A stretch of DNA of 64,000 nt from Posidonia oceanica (taxonomy: Eukaryota > Streptophyta > Magnoliopsida > Alismatales > Posidoniaceae), in NCBI GenBank assembly GCA_037176725.1, contig JAZBRS010000050.1:15828001-15892000 (forward strand), written 5' to 3'. This document shows, in pieces, positions 53,980 through 64,000 of this stretch; positions within the stretch are counted from its first letter, which is position 1; each line of letters begins with the position of its first letter. Under the pieces are notes generated by a model. The model was not told the origin of the DNA and did no database searches. It worked only from the letters and a program-made list of their open reading frames with translations. A program made the translations under genes and the position numbers.

Positions 53980-56414
53980 AAGAAGAAATGGAATCTATAA
54001 TAAATAAATTACATATAAATTCAGGCGAATCTAAAGAAGAAACAGAAAGAGACAGCCAATGTAGCTGCTGCGATATTGAAAGCTATGAATCCAGTGATGA
54101 ATTAAATGTCTTAAATACTGAAAAACGGTTTATTTTAGAAACCATAGATACTATAAAAGACCCTATCGAAAAAATAACACAGCTAAATAAATACTTAAAT
54201 TTAGCCAAGAAACCGAAAAAAGAAAACTTAGTAAAAGAGGAATATTACTCCTTCAACAAAGTTTTAGAACGATTAAAACCTGGAAAAACCATAGAAAGTT
54301 CTCTTACCTTAAAGGAACTAAGACATGAACAAAATAACATGAAAAAAGAAATACAACAATTAAAACAGCAAGTAGAATTATTAGAAATAAGTGAAGAACC
54401 AAGAGCATCAAGCTCTAAGGGAATAGAAGAAATAATACAGGATCAGGATAAGGACAAGTTTATAAATTCAATAAAGAGATATATAAAACAGAAATGGCAA
54501 TGTAAAATCTTGTTAAAAATTTAAAATTTAAAATTATGTTTCTCAACATATAGTCCTTATTGATTCGGGCGTCGACGTTAACTGTATTAGAGAATGTGTA
54601 ATACCTTCAAAATATTTCGTTAAAACTATACATAGAATTAATACTGTAAACGGACACCGCTTGCAAGTTAGTTATAAAATACCTGAGGCACATGTTTGTA
54701 TACAAGGGGTATGTATTAGAACATCCTTCGTTCTCATAAAAGATCTAAAACAAGGGGTAATCTTGGGAACACCCTTTATCAATCTTCTAAAACCTTTTTC
54801 AGTAGATAAAGAAGGAATACATATCAATATAAAAGGAAAGAAAATATCTCTGTAATTTTGTAATCAATCAGAAATATCCATGTTACAAGAATTAAAAAAT
54901 GCCATTGAATACAAAGAAAAGTTTGTTGGAGAAATCTCTGAAGAGATAAAAATAATTAGAATATCAAAGCAAATTGAGGAAAAGAACTTTCAAGAAAAAG
55001 TAAAAGAATTTCAAAGGAAAATTGAAGAACAAGTTTGTTCAACAATCCCAACAGCCTTTTGGCATAAAAGGAAAAATGAAATTAGTCTTCCATATATTAA
55101 AGACTTTGATGAAAGAAGAATTCCTACTAAGGTCAGACCGATTCAAATGAATCAGCGTCTTTTAGAAATTTGCAAATAAGAAATTAAAGAACTCCAGGAG
55201 AAAAACCTTATTAGACCTAGTTCCTCTCGCTAGAGCTGCGCAACCTTTTATGTTGAAAATGTTGCAGAATTAGAAAAAGGAGTCCCGAGACTTGTCATCA
55301 ATTATAAATCCCTAAACAAAATCTTATAATGGATTAGATATCCAATTCTTAATAAACAAGACTTAATTAAAAGAACCTAAGGAGTTAAAGTATTTTCCAA
55401 ATTCGATATGAAATTAGGCTTTTGGCAGATACAGATCAAAGAAGAAGACCGTTATAAAACTGCCTTTACTATACCTTTCGGACATTTCGAATGGAATGTA
55501 ATACCTTTCAGACTAAAAAATATTCTCTTTGAATTTCAAAAAATAATGAATGAAAATTTCAATTATTATACATCTTTTTGCATTATTTACATCGATGATG
55601 TTTTAATATTTTCTCAAGATATTGACTAGCATTAGAAACATTTTAGAACATTCTTCTCTGTTGTCGGTCAAAATGAATTAGCAATATCTGCTAAAAAGAT
55701 TAAACTGTTTCAAACATCAATTACGTTTCTTGGATTCAAAATAAATCAGGATATGATCTCACCAATCAATAAGGTAATCTTTTTTGCAGAAAAATTTTCT
55801 GATGAATTGAGAGATAAAAAACAATTACAAAGGTTTTTAGGGTGTCTCAATTATGTGTCGGATTTTTACGAAAATCTCGTACTGATAGAAAACTGCTAAC
55901 AGATAGATTAAAAAAGAACCTTTTGGACTGGTCTGAGCAACACGCCAAGACGGTAAAAAAGATTAAAGAAAATGTAAAATTCCTACCATGTCTAAATATT
56001 ATTGAGATAGACGTTTTTAAAATTGTCGAAACTGATGCCTTTGACTTAGGATATGGAGGTATCCTTAAACAAAGAAAACAGGGGAAAGAACAGCTGGTTA
56101 AATATACCTCTAGTACTTGGAATTCTGCCCAAGAAAAATATTCTACTATTAAGAAAGAAATTTTGGCGATAGTCCAAACAATTACAAAATTTCAAGAGGA
56201 TCTTTTAAATCAAAAGTTTCTCCTCAGAATAGATTGTAAATCCGTCAAGTATATTCTAGAAAAGGACGTTAAAAACCTTGTTGTTAAACAAATCTTTGCT
56301 AGATGGCAAGTGATTCTGTCTATTTTTTATTTCGAAATTGAATTCATCAAAGGATCTCATAATTTCCTCCCTGACTTTTTGTCTAGTGAATTCTTACAAG
56401 GAAATGGCACCTAA
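53980..56414 (+). pseudogene. Endogenous caulimovirus: protease, reverse transcriptase, RNase H (broken)
   Basis: A Glu/Lys-rich linker (53988-54524) is followed by the aspartic protease with a DSGVD active site at 54560-54577 (DSGAD or DTGA is more usual). Reverse transcriptase spans about 55080-55830, with FDMKLGFWQIQI and the catalytic YIDD at 55588-55599. RNase H spans about 56025-56414, with its Asp, Glu and Asp positions visible (TDAFDLGYGG, KKEILAIV, RIDCKS). Stops at about 54524, 55180, 55230, 55329, 55380 and 55629 and a frame change near 55842 disable it. These enzymes copy the viral RNA into DNA. Confidence 0.85.
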
Positions 56415-57480
56415 CACACGAAATCAGAAGAATAAAGAAATTATTTATGAACCAGGAAAAAAGAAGGGTTATAATCAGAAGCCCTTGAAACTTGAAGATG
56501 AAACTAAGGATATGGTTATTGATACCATAACCAAGAGTCACTATATTGACAAATCATCAGAACATTTGATAATACTGCAGACTCAGGATGCAGAAAAATC
56601 TTTTGATGGATTGGTAATGCAATATATACCAGAATGATATTATCATATCTCTACTATGGTAGGGAAGACACAGAGATATTATGAGAAAATTCTCATAGAG
56701 ACTGGCAGTATAAATGTTCAACATAACTACTGATGACCTAGATCTAAAGAGGAATATGTCTTTTTCCAAAATCTCAATTGAAAATGTTTTATCTCTTGAT
56801 GAATGAATTCAAAATAAAAATCCAAATCACTTCCGAAAGTTCTTTGGCATTAATTTTCCAGGTCCTAAATACTATAATTTTTGAGACTATCGAGAAGCAT
56901 GGGAAAAATTTTTCTGACTCAAACAGTCAGACTAAAAAACTAAATTGATTTCTCTTAAAATTCTGAAAAAAATATGGTCCAGCTATTGATATACTCTTAC
57001 AACAGTTTAAAGACACCGTTCATGGTGAAGCAGAATTATTAAACTTGTTTGGAAAATATGGCGTTCACTGGATTCTACGGTGGGAATAGGGAAAAACTTT
57101 CCTCGCCCCGCCAGATTGTTTTCTTGATAGTTGTATCCTTATAAAATGATGAGATAAATATAATCTTACTCCAATTCTTCAAAAGAAAATCAATCCTTTG
57201 GCAATGGTAAAAACACGTCAGTCATCCCAGGTTCAAAAATATAGCCAGTTAAATGAAGAAATTCCAAATTGATCACCCTATGGCCTCGAATACATAGCTA
57301 AAGTTCATGGTCTATGATGAGCTTAATAAGATCTTAACACCAATCAAACCTGAGCAGTCGTCCGCTTCTTCAACTTCAACGGCTAAACTATCTACAAGTC
57401 TCTATGACAATGAAGATGATTGCTACGACTTGGAGGATTACCTTTTTGACGATATTGCCCTCCAAAATATAGATACATAA
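56404..57480 (+). pseudogene. Endogenous caulimovirus: second ORF of unknown function (broken)
   Basis: It starts MAPNTRNQKNKEIIYEPGKK, overlapping the RNase H stop by 11 bp. It is open to 56636, then decays. The last readable part is acidic and ends at the stop near 57478. A second ORF after a fused polyprotein is a feature of florendovirus-type genomes, so I favour that group. No domain recognised. Confidence 0.55.
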
Positions 57481-57499
57481 TGCGTATCCATAATACATA

Positions 57500-58240
57500 T
57501 TGCCCTCCAAAAGAGGTACGAGGATGCATGGAGAATGCCAACGTCAAGCACAAAGCAAAGTGTTTGAAGAAGGTGATCTTGTCATGGTTTTCTTACGCAA
57601 GGAATGCTTTTCTGCCAGCACATATAACAAACTAAAGAACAAAAAGTATGGCCCATGCAAGATCCTGAAGAAGATCAATGATAATGCATATGTAGTCGAG
57701 ATCCCAGACACTTTCTCTATGTCGTCCACCTTCAACATGGCCAACTTGTTTGAGTATTTCCCACCTGAGGAGGCTACTTCCACGCTGAATGAAAGCTTGG
57801 GGTCGAGCCCTTCTCAGGCAGGGGTGACCGATGCAGGACACGTGAGCAAGTTGTCATGCAAAAGTGCAAGAGATGCAGGAGTCATGCAGGTCATGTGGGC
57901 TCATGCATAAAAACACCAACTCATGCATGCACGTGAAAGTGAAGACAAGTTTTGTTAGCGGTAGTCGAGTTTTAAATAAGTTTGTTATTTTGTTGCCTTT
58001 CTTTGGGAGTTCAAATAAGTTAGTTTCTGAATTGTAGGAGTTTTTTTTTTTTTAGTTGAATCCCCTATATCAGGGAGAGGGGGATTCAGATTTGTTCTTT
58101 GATCTTTTGAATAAAATTTTAACTTTGCTTGCCAACTCTTCGTGGATTCGAAGTGGCTTGTTCTTGGTGGATTCCGAGAACACAGATTTTGGCTACGTCA
58201 CAAAGTCACGAACAGGACACAATATTGTGTCTCGATATTC
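57500..58240 (+). mobile_element. Ty3/gypsy integrase C-terminal fragment and 3' tail
   Basis: A frame at 57500-57910 holds the typical gypsy integrase end: FEEGDLVMVFLRKECF, NKLKNKKYGPCKILKKINDN and an AYVV...IP strand. It is followed by a stop and a T-rich tail with an aataaa (58110) and a ggattcgaagtgg segment. No catalytic core, reverse transcriptase or clear LTR pair, so it is a fragment. It is joined to the viral copy through a 16-bp repeated sequence (57452-57467, 57497-57512). Confidence 0.75.
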
Positions 58241-58537
58241 AAACATGGGCGCATATTGACTTTAATTGCTCTTTTTTCTGTTGTTTTCATTTCCAATAGA
58301 TATAAATGTATCAACGTGGGCATGGCAAAATGACAAATCCTAAAAACACAGGATACAAGCACATCATTATAATCTATTAATTTATACTTATATATGCATG
58401 ATGCATGATAAAGTAAAATATCAAACAAAAAAAAATTATGAAATGACATTAACTAATCAATTTATCACACTACAATTTTCGAAAGTTTAGATCAGGATTT
58501 TTTTGCTATGATATGACGCAATTTCTTGCTCAAGATG

Positions 58538-58630
58538 TTTTTTTTTTTTTTAAGTTCTACACCCATTGGGATTTAAACCTGCAATTCTCCAATTAAAGTA
58601 ATAGTCACGTACTGAATGAGTTATGCTTTG
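58538..58630 (-). mobile_element. Short SINE in intron 2
   Basis: On the minus strand: box A-like taactcattcagtacg, box B ggtttaaatccca, then a poly(A) run (T run at 58538-58551). Flanks ttcttgctcaagatg (58523-58537) and ttcttgctctagata (58631-58645) form a target duplication with about 12 of 15 matches. About 93 bp and somewhat decayed. Confidence 0.65.
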
Positions 58631-59089
58631 TTCTTGCTCTAGATATTAGTGAATTACAACTTTTCTTTGTAGACTTCAGAGTTTTGATACAATTTATTGA
58701 TAAAGAGATGAACATGAATTGTTCTTTTATAAGAAATGGAGTTATCATAGAACAAATGATTACATATTTACTTGCATCTGAAATCTGTTGGGTTTGAACC
58801 TTGCTTGCAATATACTTGGAATCTGAGTTTGTAAGTTTTTTAATTCAAATGGAAAGGGTATGAATGTATGATCCTCCATTTGTTACTCGATTAAACATCA
58901 GTAAATGAAAAGAAAGACAACGTATGTCCGTGTTAGACACGTTTATGACCTTGGTAGGGCTTCATTTCCAATATGTTGAAATTGGGACTGGTCATTTTAT
59001 TGCTACATTTTCTGTACATTTACTTTGAATGAATGTATGTCTTCTCTAGAAATTTCTAACATTTGTTCATCACTTCATTCTTTCTGCAG

Positions 59090-59323
59090 GAGGCAGCCAT
59101 TGATGAGTATTTCAAGCCAATTGATAAGAATGCTGAGATGATAATGAATATGCAACTTGATAAAGAGGAAAAGAAGATGAAGGAGATGGTGAAAGCAATG
59201 CAACAACATGCCCTTCTCAGGAAAAATGTAGCAGAGCAAATAGCAAAATCAGACAATTTAGATGGAAGTCGTCCAGTAGATGAGGTGAAAGGAACCTCCA
59301 AAAATTTAAAAGAGGCAAAATGA
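59090..59323 (+). CDS. Host gene, coding exon 3 (terminal)
   Basis: 77 residues plus stop, beginning EAAIDEYFKPIDKNAEMIMN, Glu/Lys/Met-rich to KNLKEAK. The acceptor is tttctgcag before 59090, phase 0. The helix-rich composition continues from exons 1 and 2, so the three exons give one uninterrupted 153-residue frame. Confidence 0.78.
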   Translation, partial: EAAIDEYFKPIDKNAEMIMNMQLDKEEKKMKEMVKAMQQHALLRKNVAEQIAKSDNLDGSRPVDEVKGTSKNLKEAK

Positions 59324-60496
59324 ACACACACCAGCATCCATCGATGAGTGCGGATTAATATTGGTGTTACCAACACATTCTTTGTGAATGAATGCATGTC
59401 TGCACAAAGAAGAAGAAAAAACTACAAATGGCTGGGAGAGAAAACTATATATTATTCAATTTTCAATGCAATTTACGAAGCAGCTTTTGCCTGGTTTTCA
59501 ATGGAGCATTTATGCTGTTCAAAGAGAGGTCTGAGTTAAGCCAGTGATAGTATCAGTATGAATGTCCCTCTAGAGAAATTATTAGCAATTTGTTGTTTCA
59601 GTAAGACATACAATTCTTGTCCTGCAGAATGCAGACATTCTTTGTTGGCGCCCAACATGGATGTTTTTTTTCTTCCTGTAATAGTGAGAGAGGGATGGGA
59701 TGCCTCTGCTAGTCTAATGTTCTTTAGTTTCTATGGTATCATTATAGTTAGGATTTTCACACCCGTGCATGGGCATGCAGTCGTGAATGTAACCGCCGTC
59801 GATATAATTCCATGACATGTTTTGTGGACTGTGGTTTCTCCCATATGATTGTAATATGCCAAATTTCAGATTTAGACGGTTTTTATGTGATACTATCTGA
59901 GTTCTGATAAATCCTCCATGTATTCCTTTTCTTGATGACATTCAACAACCATGAAAGGAAAAAGATGAATTCGTTGAATGGGCATTTTCGGTATCTGCAC
60001 AAAGCCTTGACAACTAAGGGTGCGTTTGGGTGACTAATGAAAGAAACCAACTTTTGAGGTGACTAATGGAAGAAACCAACTTTTGACTAATGGTATCTGC
60101 ACAAACAACTTTGGCTTTGGATACATGTTAATTTTCAAAATCTAAAAGTCAGCAACTTCTTCCAGAAGCGATGGTTCATTTGAAGTGATTTTTGAGTTTT
60201 TTTCAACTTTTTCCAGAATTTGGATCTCAAAAGTTACCTAGTGGTTGTTGGATTTCTCATTTTGATTAGGGACTCCGATGATGGATCTATCTAGGTTTTT
60301 GCTTATATTTCTCTTAGGTAGAGATCATACCTATTTGTAGTGGAGGCCACATTTGTTTCATCCATCTCCTCCGCCCCTAACCGTCTCCTGATATTCCAGG
60401 AAGTTCTAACTTCCCTTATCTTCTCGTGGTCTTTCTTGACCACTTTCTAATATCTCCCACTTGGTTATGAAGACTAAGTAGTGAATTCCTTCATAC
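59324..60496 (+). other. 3' flank of the host gene, with a possible MITE
   Basis: 59324-59940 is probably 3' untranslated sequence. At 60018 ctaagggtgcgtttgggtga resembles the end of a small DNA transposon; it is followed by two near-identical gactaatggaagaaaccaac stretches (60039 and 60060). The other end was not found. No further gene. Confidence 0.35.
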
Positions 60497-63400
60497 TGTT
60501 GACACCCCATCTTGGCAGGCTTGGACCCTTGGAGCCCTCCTGGTAATCGCTGGATCAAATCCCAACCAAACCCTAACCCTAACCCTCTTCTCTACCCTTC
60601 AAAAACAGCCCATTTTGACCTAAACCTTTACCCCCCTTCCCAACCTCAAAACCTAACCAAAATCCATAGGAAAACCTACCACTATCCACTCAACAAGCCT
60701 ACCCAAAAACTTAGAAATTCCCAAACCTGACCCATCCTTGAAAACCCTAGAAAACTTAGGAGAAACTACCCTTCTTCTACACCTTGAAACCCCTCCAAAA
60801 CCTCTTTAGAATCAAACCGAAATTTCAGACCTAAGACTTCAAATCCTAGACTACCCACTCACCAATTTCCACCCCATTCCAAGACCATTAAGACCCTCTT
60901 TCACCCAAATTATCCTTTTCTCTCTCCGGGATTATCATTTTCTCTCTCCTCTCTCTCTCCTGATTATCCTCTCTCTTTTCATCCCTTTCTTATCCTTTTT
61001 TTGGTCTGATTGTGGGCCCCCTTTGTGCTTCTATCTTTCCTCTATCTTATCCCTATTTTTACTTTATTTTTAACACTTTTTCTGAATTTTTAAAAATCGT
61101 TTTCCTCCAACCTATCTTTTTCCTTTTTATCTCCCTCTTTTTTCCATTTCTTTCCTCCTTCTCTTTTCCTTTTCTCCCTTTTGCAAAAATCCACAAAAAC
61201 CCATAAAAATCTGCAAAATCTCAAAACACAAAAGAAACAAATCAGAACCTTAAGAAAAAACAATTAAAAACTGTTAAACAAGCAATTAACAACTTAAACT
61301 TAACTTAAGCAAGCTAAAAAGAAAACCGAACATGCAAACTAAAAAATGCAAAACAAATCAAAAGAAAACACTGAAAAATCAAGGAAAAAGCTAAAATAAA
61401 ATCAGAACCCACCAAAAATAAAAACCCCATCAGAAGAATTAAAAGACAAGACCTAAAAAGAAGAATTAAAAATCAAATACTAAAACAAGTGATTAGAGAA
61501 GGCAAAAGACTTAACCTAATAAACATAAGAAAAACAAGTTAAAAACTTAATTAAAAAAGAAAAGAAAAACACATCTGAAAGACCTAAAAAACACCCTATC
61601 AAACCAGAAAAATCCAACTAAAGACTTCAAGAAAAAACCAATAAATAAAAATCCAAGCATAACTTGAAAGACTTAAAAGGAAGAAACCCTAAGAAGACTA
61701 AAACTTAGAAACTTAAAAGCAACCCTGATTAATACGAAATTAAATCCTAAAAAATCCTAATCAGTATCCTAAATGTCCAACAAGGGAAATAAAATTTTTA
61801 AAACAATTTAAAAAGGGTTTAACAAACATTTAATCAAGTGAAAACCAATTAAGAACAAAACCAAAATCCTAAAACCCTAATCAAGCCCAAAACACATTAA
61901 TCAACTCAAAATGACCATTAAAAATCTTAATTAAAATCCTAATCTACAGCAAAACTCTTCTAATACTTTTATTTATTTTTAGTTTATTTTTACCTATTTT
62001 ATTTCCCCACTCTACCCTCTCCTTCTTTCTTCATTCTCTCTTTCTTTCTTTCTTTCTTTCTTTCCTTACTGGGCCCATCAGCCCATCTCTCTTTTTCCTC
62101 TTTATTTTTCTCGGCCCGCAGCAGTCCGGCCCGCTTCCTCTCCCTCCTTCTTCCTCCTCTCCTCCTCTGTGTTTTTCTCCACCAGCTTCTTCCCACGGCC
62201 AGCTGCACAGTCCTCCCTCTCCTTTTTAAATTTCAAGCTCCCTCTCCATCAGATCATGCAACAGCAGCCCGCCGCTCTCTCATCTCTCAGCACCTTTTCC
62301 GGGAGGCATTGAATGCCGGTCGCCTCGCCGTCTCCTGTCTGCTGCAGTGGCCGCCGACGAGTTTGAAATTCAGCAGCGCGCCAGCAGCCAACTCCTCCTG
62401 ATATAATCCTCCATCCTTCCTTCAATCCAGAGAGGAGTGAACCTTCAGTTGCCAATGCCAGTGTGAGCAGGCCAGAGTGACAGAACCAATCCAGAGCGAT
62501 CAGAGCAAACCCAGAGAGAATTCCGGCTTCTTCCCCATCTTGTGCGACCCTCCTCCTTCTTCTCTTCACTTTCCAGTTCCGGAGAGTAGAGAGAGCAGAA
62601 GGGAGTCTTTGACATCCCGGAGAGAAGCCCCCATCTGAGCCCGATCCCCACACCCAGTCCTCCTCCTTTCTCCTCTGAAAAATTCAGCAAAACTTCCTCT
62701 TTCTTTCCCAGCAAAACAAACCCACTTCAAGCCCCCATCCTTCTCCCAGTTGTCCCTCCAATCTCACCCAACAACCGACCATCTTCCTTCACCTTTCTAC
62801 AGCCATTCCGCCACACAAAACACCCTCAGACCACCTACAATCCCAACTGAAACCCAAAACTAACCCCATTCACAATTCCCTCCACCACAGCTCACGGCTT
62901 CCTTCCAAACTCCACCCAAAGATTCACCAAGCATCCACCTTCTCAAACACCAGACCTCAAGCCCGGTCATCCCCCACAGCCTGCAGATTCCACTACAAAC
63001 ACTTGGACCATCTTCGGACTAGAAATCGACCCAATCCTCAATCCTCCTCCACGCTCTCCAGAAACTCAAGCTAGCCATCCAGCTTCACTCCTCAGACCTC
63101 CAGCTTCCTCCCGGAGGGTTCCACTCCACCGGACGAGCAGCAACAACCTCCCCCCACCTCCGGCAGCATCCTCTGAACCCAAAAACGCCAGATTCCTCTC
63201 CGAGCTTCGAAGCTCGCGTCCGATCGCTCAGGAAGCACCAGAAGCACCCCCCGAGAGGATCCCAACCTCCGCGAGTCGCCGGAAGTCTCCGCTGCTACCA
63301 GACGACGACCGCCGGCCACCTCCGATCCTGCTGAGATCGGGAGCGCACTCCAGACGCGAACACAGGTACTTTCTTACCTCCCCCGCTCTCTCTCTTCCCC

Positions 63401-64000
63401 TTGCTGCTTTTCCACCCATCAGAAGCCAGTTCCCAATCCTCCAGCGCCGTCCTCGACTCGCCGGATGATGCTCTTTCTCCGGCGCCGGCTGCTGTTCCCC
63501 CTGATGCTCCGGCCAGTAGAACGCCGCTCCGACGGTCTCCGAAGCTCCGCACAGTCGCCGTCAGTGGCCTCCGCCATCTCACGCCTCCCCAAGCTCCCTG
63601 TGCCGGTGGTGGTGAGCTCCGGTGGAATCCAGCTACAGTGCCAACCACCGCCGGCCAACCACTGTTCAATTATTTTTTCTGGATATATGGTTTCTTTGCA
63701 AATATTGCATATCTGCCTTAAGCTTTTCAATTTTCGCACTTTAGTCCTTCTGTCTTTATTTCAGCTTAGTTTTCAATTAAATACTATGCCAAATTGCAGC
63801 TTTTATTTATGTTTTTCAGTATTCGCTTTTCAGTCCTGTTACTGTGCCTTTTAGTTATAAAAGTTTGAGTTTAGCCCCTCTGCTTTCATTTATTGCATAT
63901 AGGTCCTGCAGTAGATTATTTAAGTTTAATGCATGAAGTTTATCTTATAATATTGCACTTCAGACCCCTGTGATTTACTGTTTCTGTATTTAAATCCATT
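60497..64000 (+). mobile_element. Giant LTR copy GL-4 (partial, runs off right edge)
   Basis: It begins TGTTGACACCCCATCTTGGC and follows the GL-2 block order: AAACCCTAG-type repeats, T-rich tract (61020-61180), A-rich tract (61190-61960), (TTTC)n near 62040, CT-rich tract, GC-rich block (63100-63660) with a GT donor-like site, cacaggtac, at 63365, and the first gcattt...gtcc units from 63700. The end lies beyond the window. Long minus frames at 62249-63739 are compositional. Confidence 0.75.

Overview
This is plant nuclear DNA, very probably from a flowering plant with a large repeat-rich genome. The evidence is nested LTR retrotransposons, hAT-type and SINE elements, an endogenous pararetrovirus, plant mobile domain exons and a spliced gene with GT-AG introns. 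I cannot name the species. Nearly all long open frames inside the LTRs reflect base composition. The only host gene I can support well is a small three-exon gene at 41541-59323.

Left part (1-20391): remains of Ty3/gypsy elements, Tat/Ogre-like by gag-protease sequence. In minus orientation, element D2 has a 1.4 kb 5' LTR (5668-7071), a primer site, a leader, and broken gag and protease (4080-1046). D2 appears to sit inside the 3' LTR of a second minus element, D3 (7072-8547). Just upstream of that LTR lies a multi-exon plant mobile domain (PMD) gene (16183-8587). D2 is cut at the protease/pol boundary by a giant LTR that runs off the left edge. The PMD gene is cut by another giant LTR (10166-15763, 5.6 kb, near-perfect 5-bp target duplication). 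A plus-strand element, D1, supplies a repeat-laden 3' region (about 16760-18986) and a complete 1405-bp 3' LTR (18987-20391).

Middle part (20392-40790): solo LTR SL-1 (20611-22992), an unrelated solo LTR with a palindrome array (23544-26355) inside a small TIR element, and a hAT transposase pseudogene on the minus strand. The transposase is split after its BED zinc finger by solo LTR SL-2 (30555-38549). SL-2 is itself split by a third giant solo LTR (30821-36299). Both of these insertions keep exact 5-bp target duplications (gctat, taatc).

Right part (40790-60496): the host gene. Coding exons at 41541-41657, 48248-48358 and 59090-59323 give a predicted 153-residue, charged, probably coiled-coil protein that I do not recognise by name. 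Intron 1 (6.6 kb) holds a degenerate Ty1/copia element with an exact TCCTC duplication (42935-47990). Intron 2 (10.7 kb) holds a SINE, a broken endogenous caulimovirus whose first 1.7 kb is duplicated head-to-head as a large inverted repeat (49631-53200), a gypsy integrase fragment and a second SINE. A fourth giant LTR begins at 60497 and runs off the right edge.

Main themes: an intronic pararetroviral hairpin that the host gene would transcribe; a retroelement apparently carrying an intron-containing PMD gene; and LTR families that share terminal motifs, an internal conserved block and arrays of short self-complementary motifs. All identities are read by eye; no alignment or database search was run.
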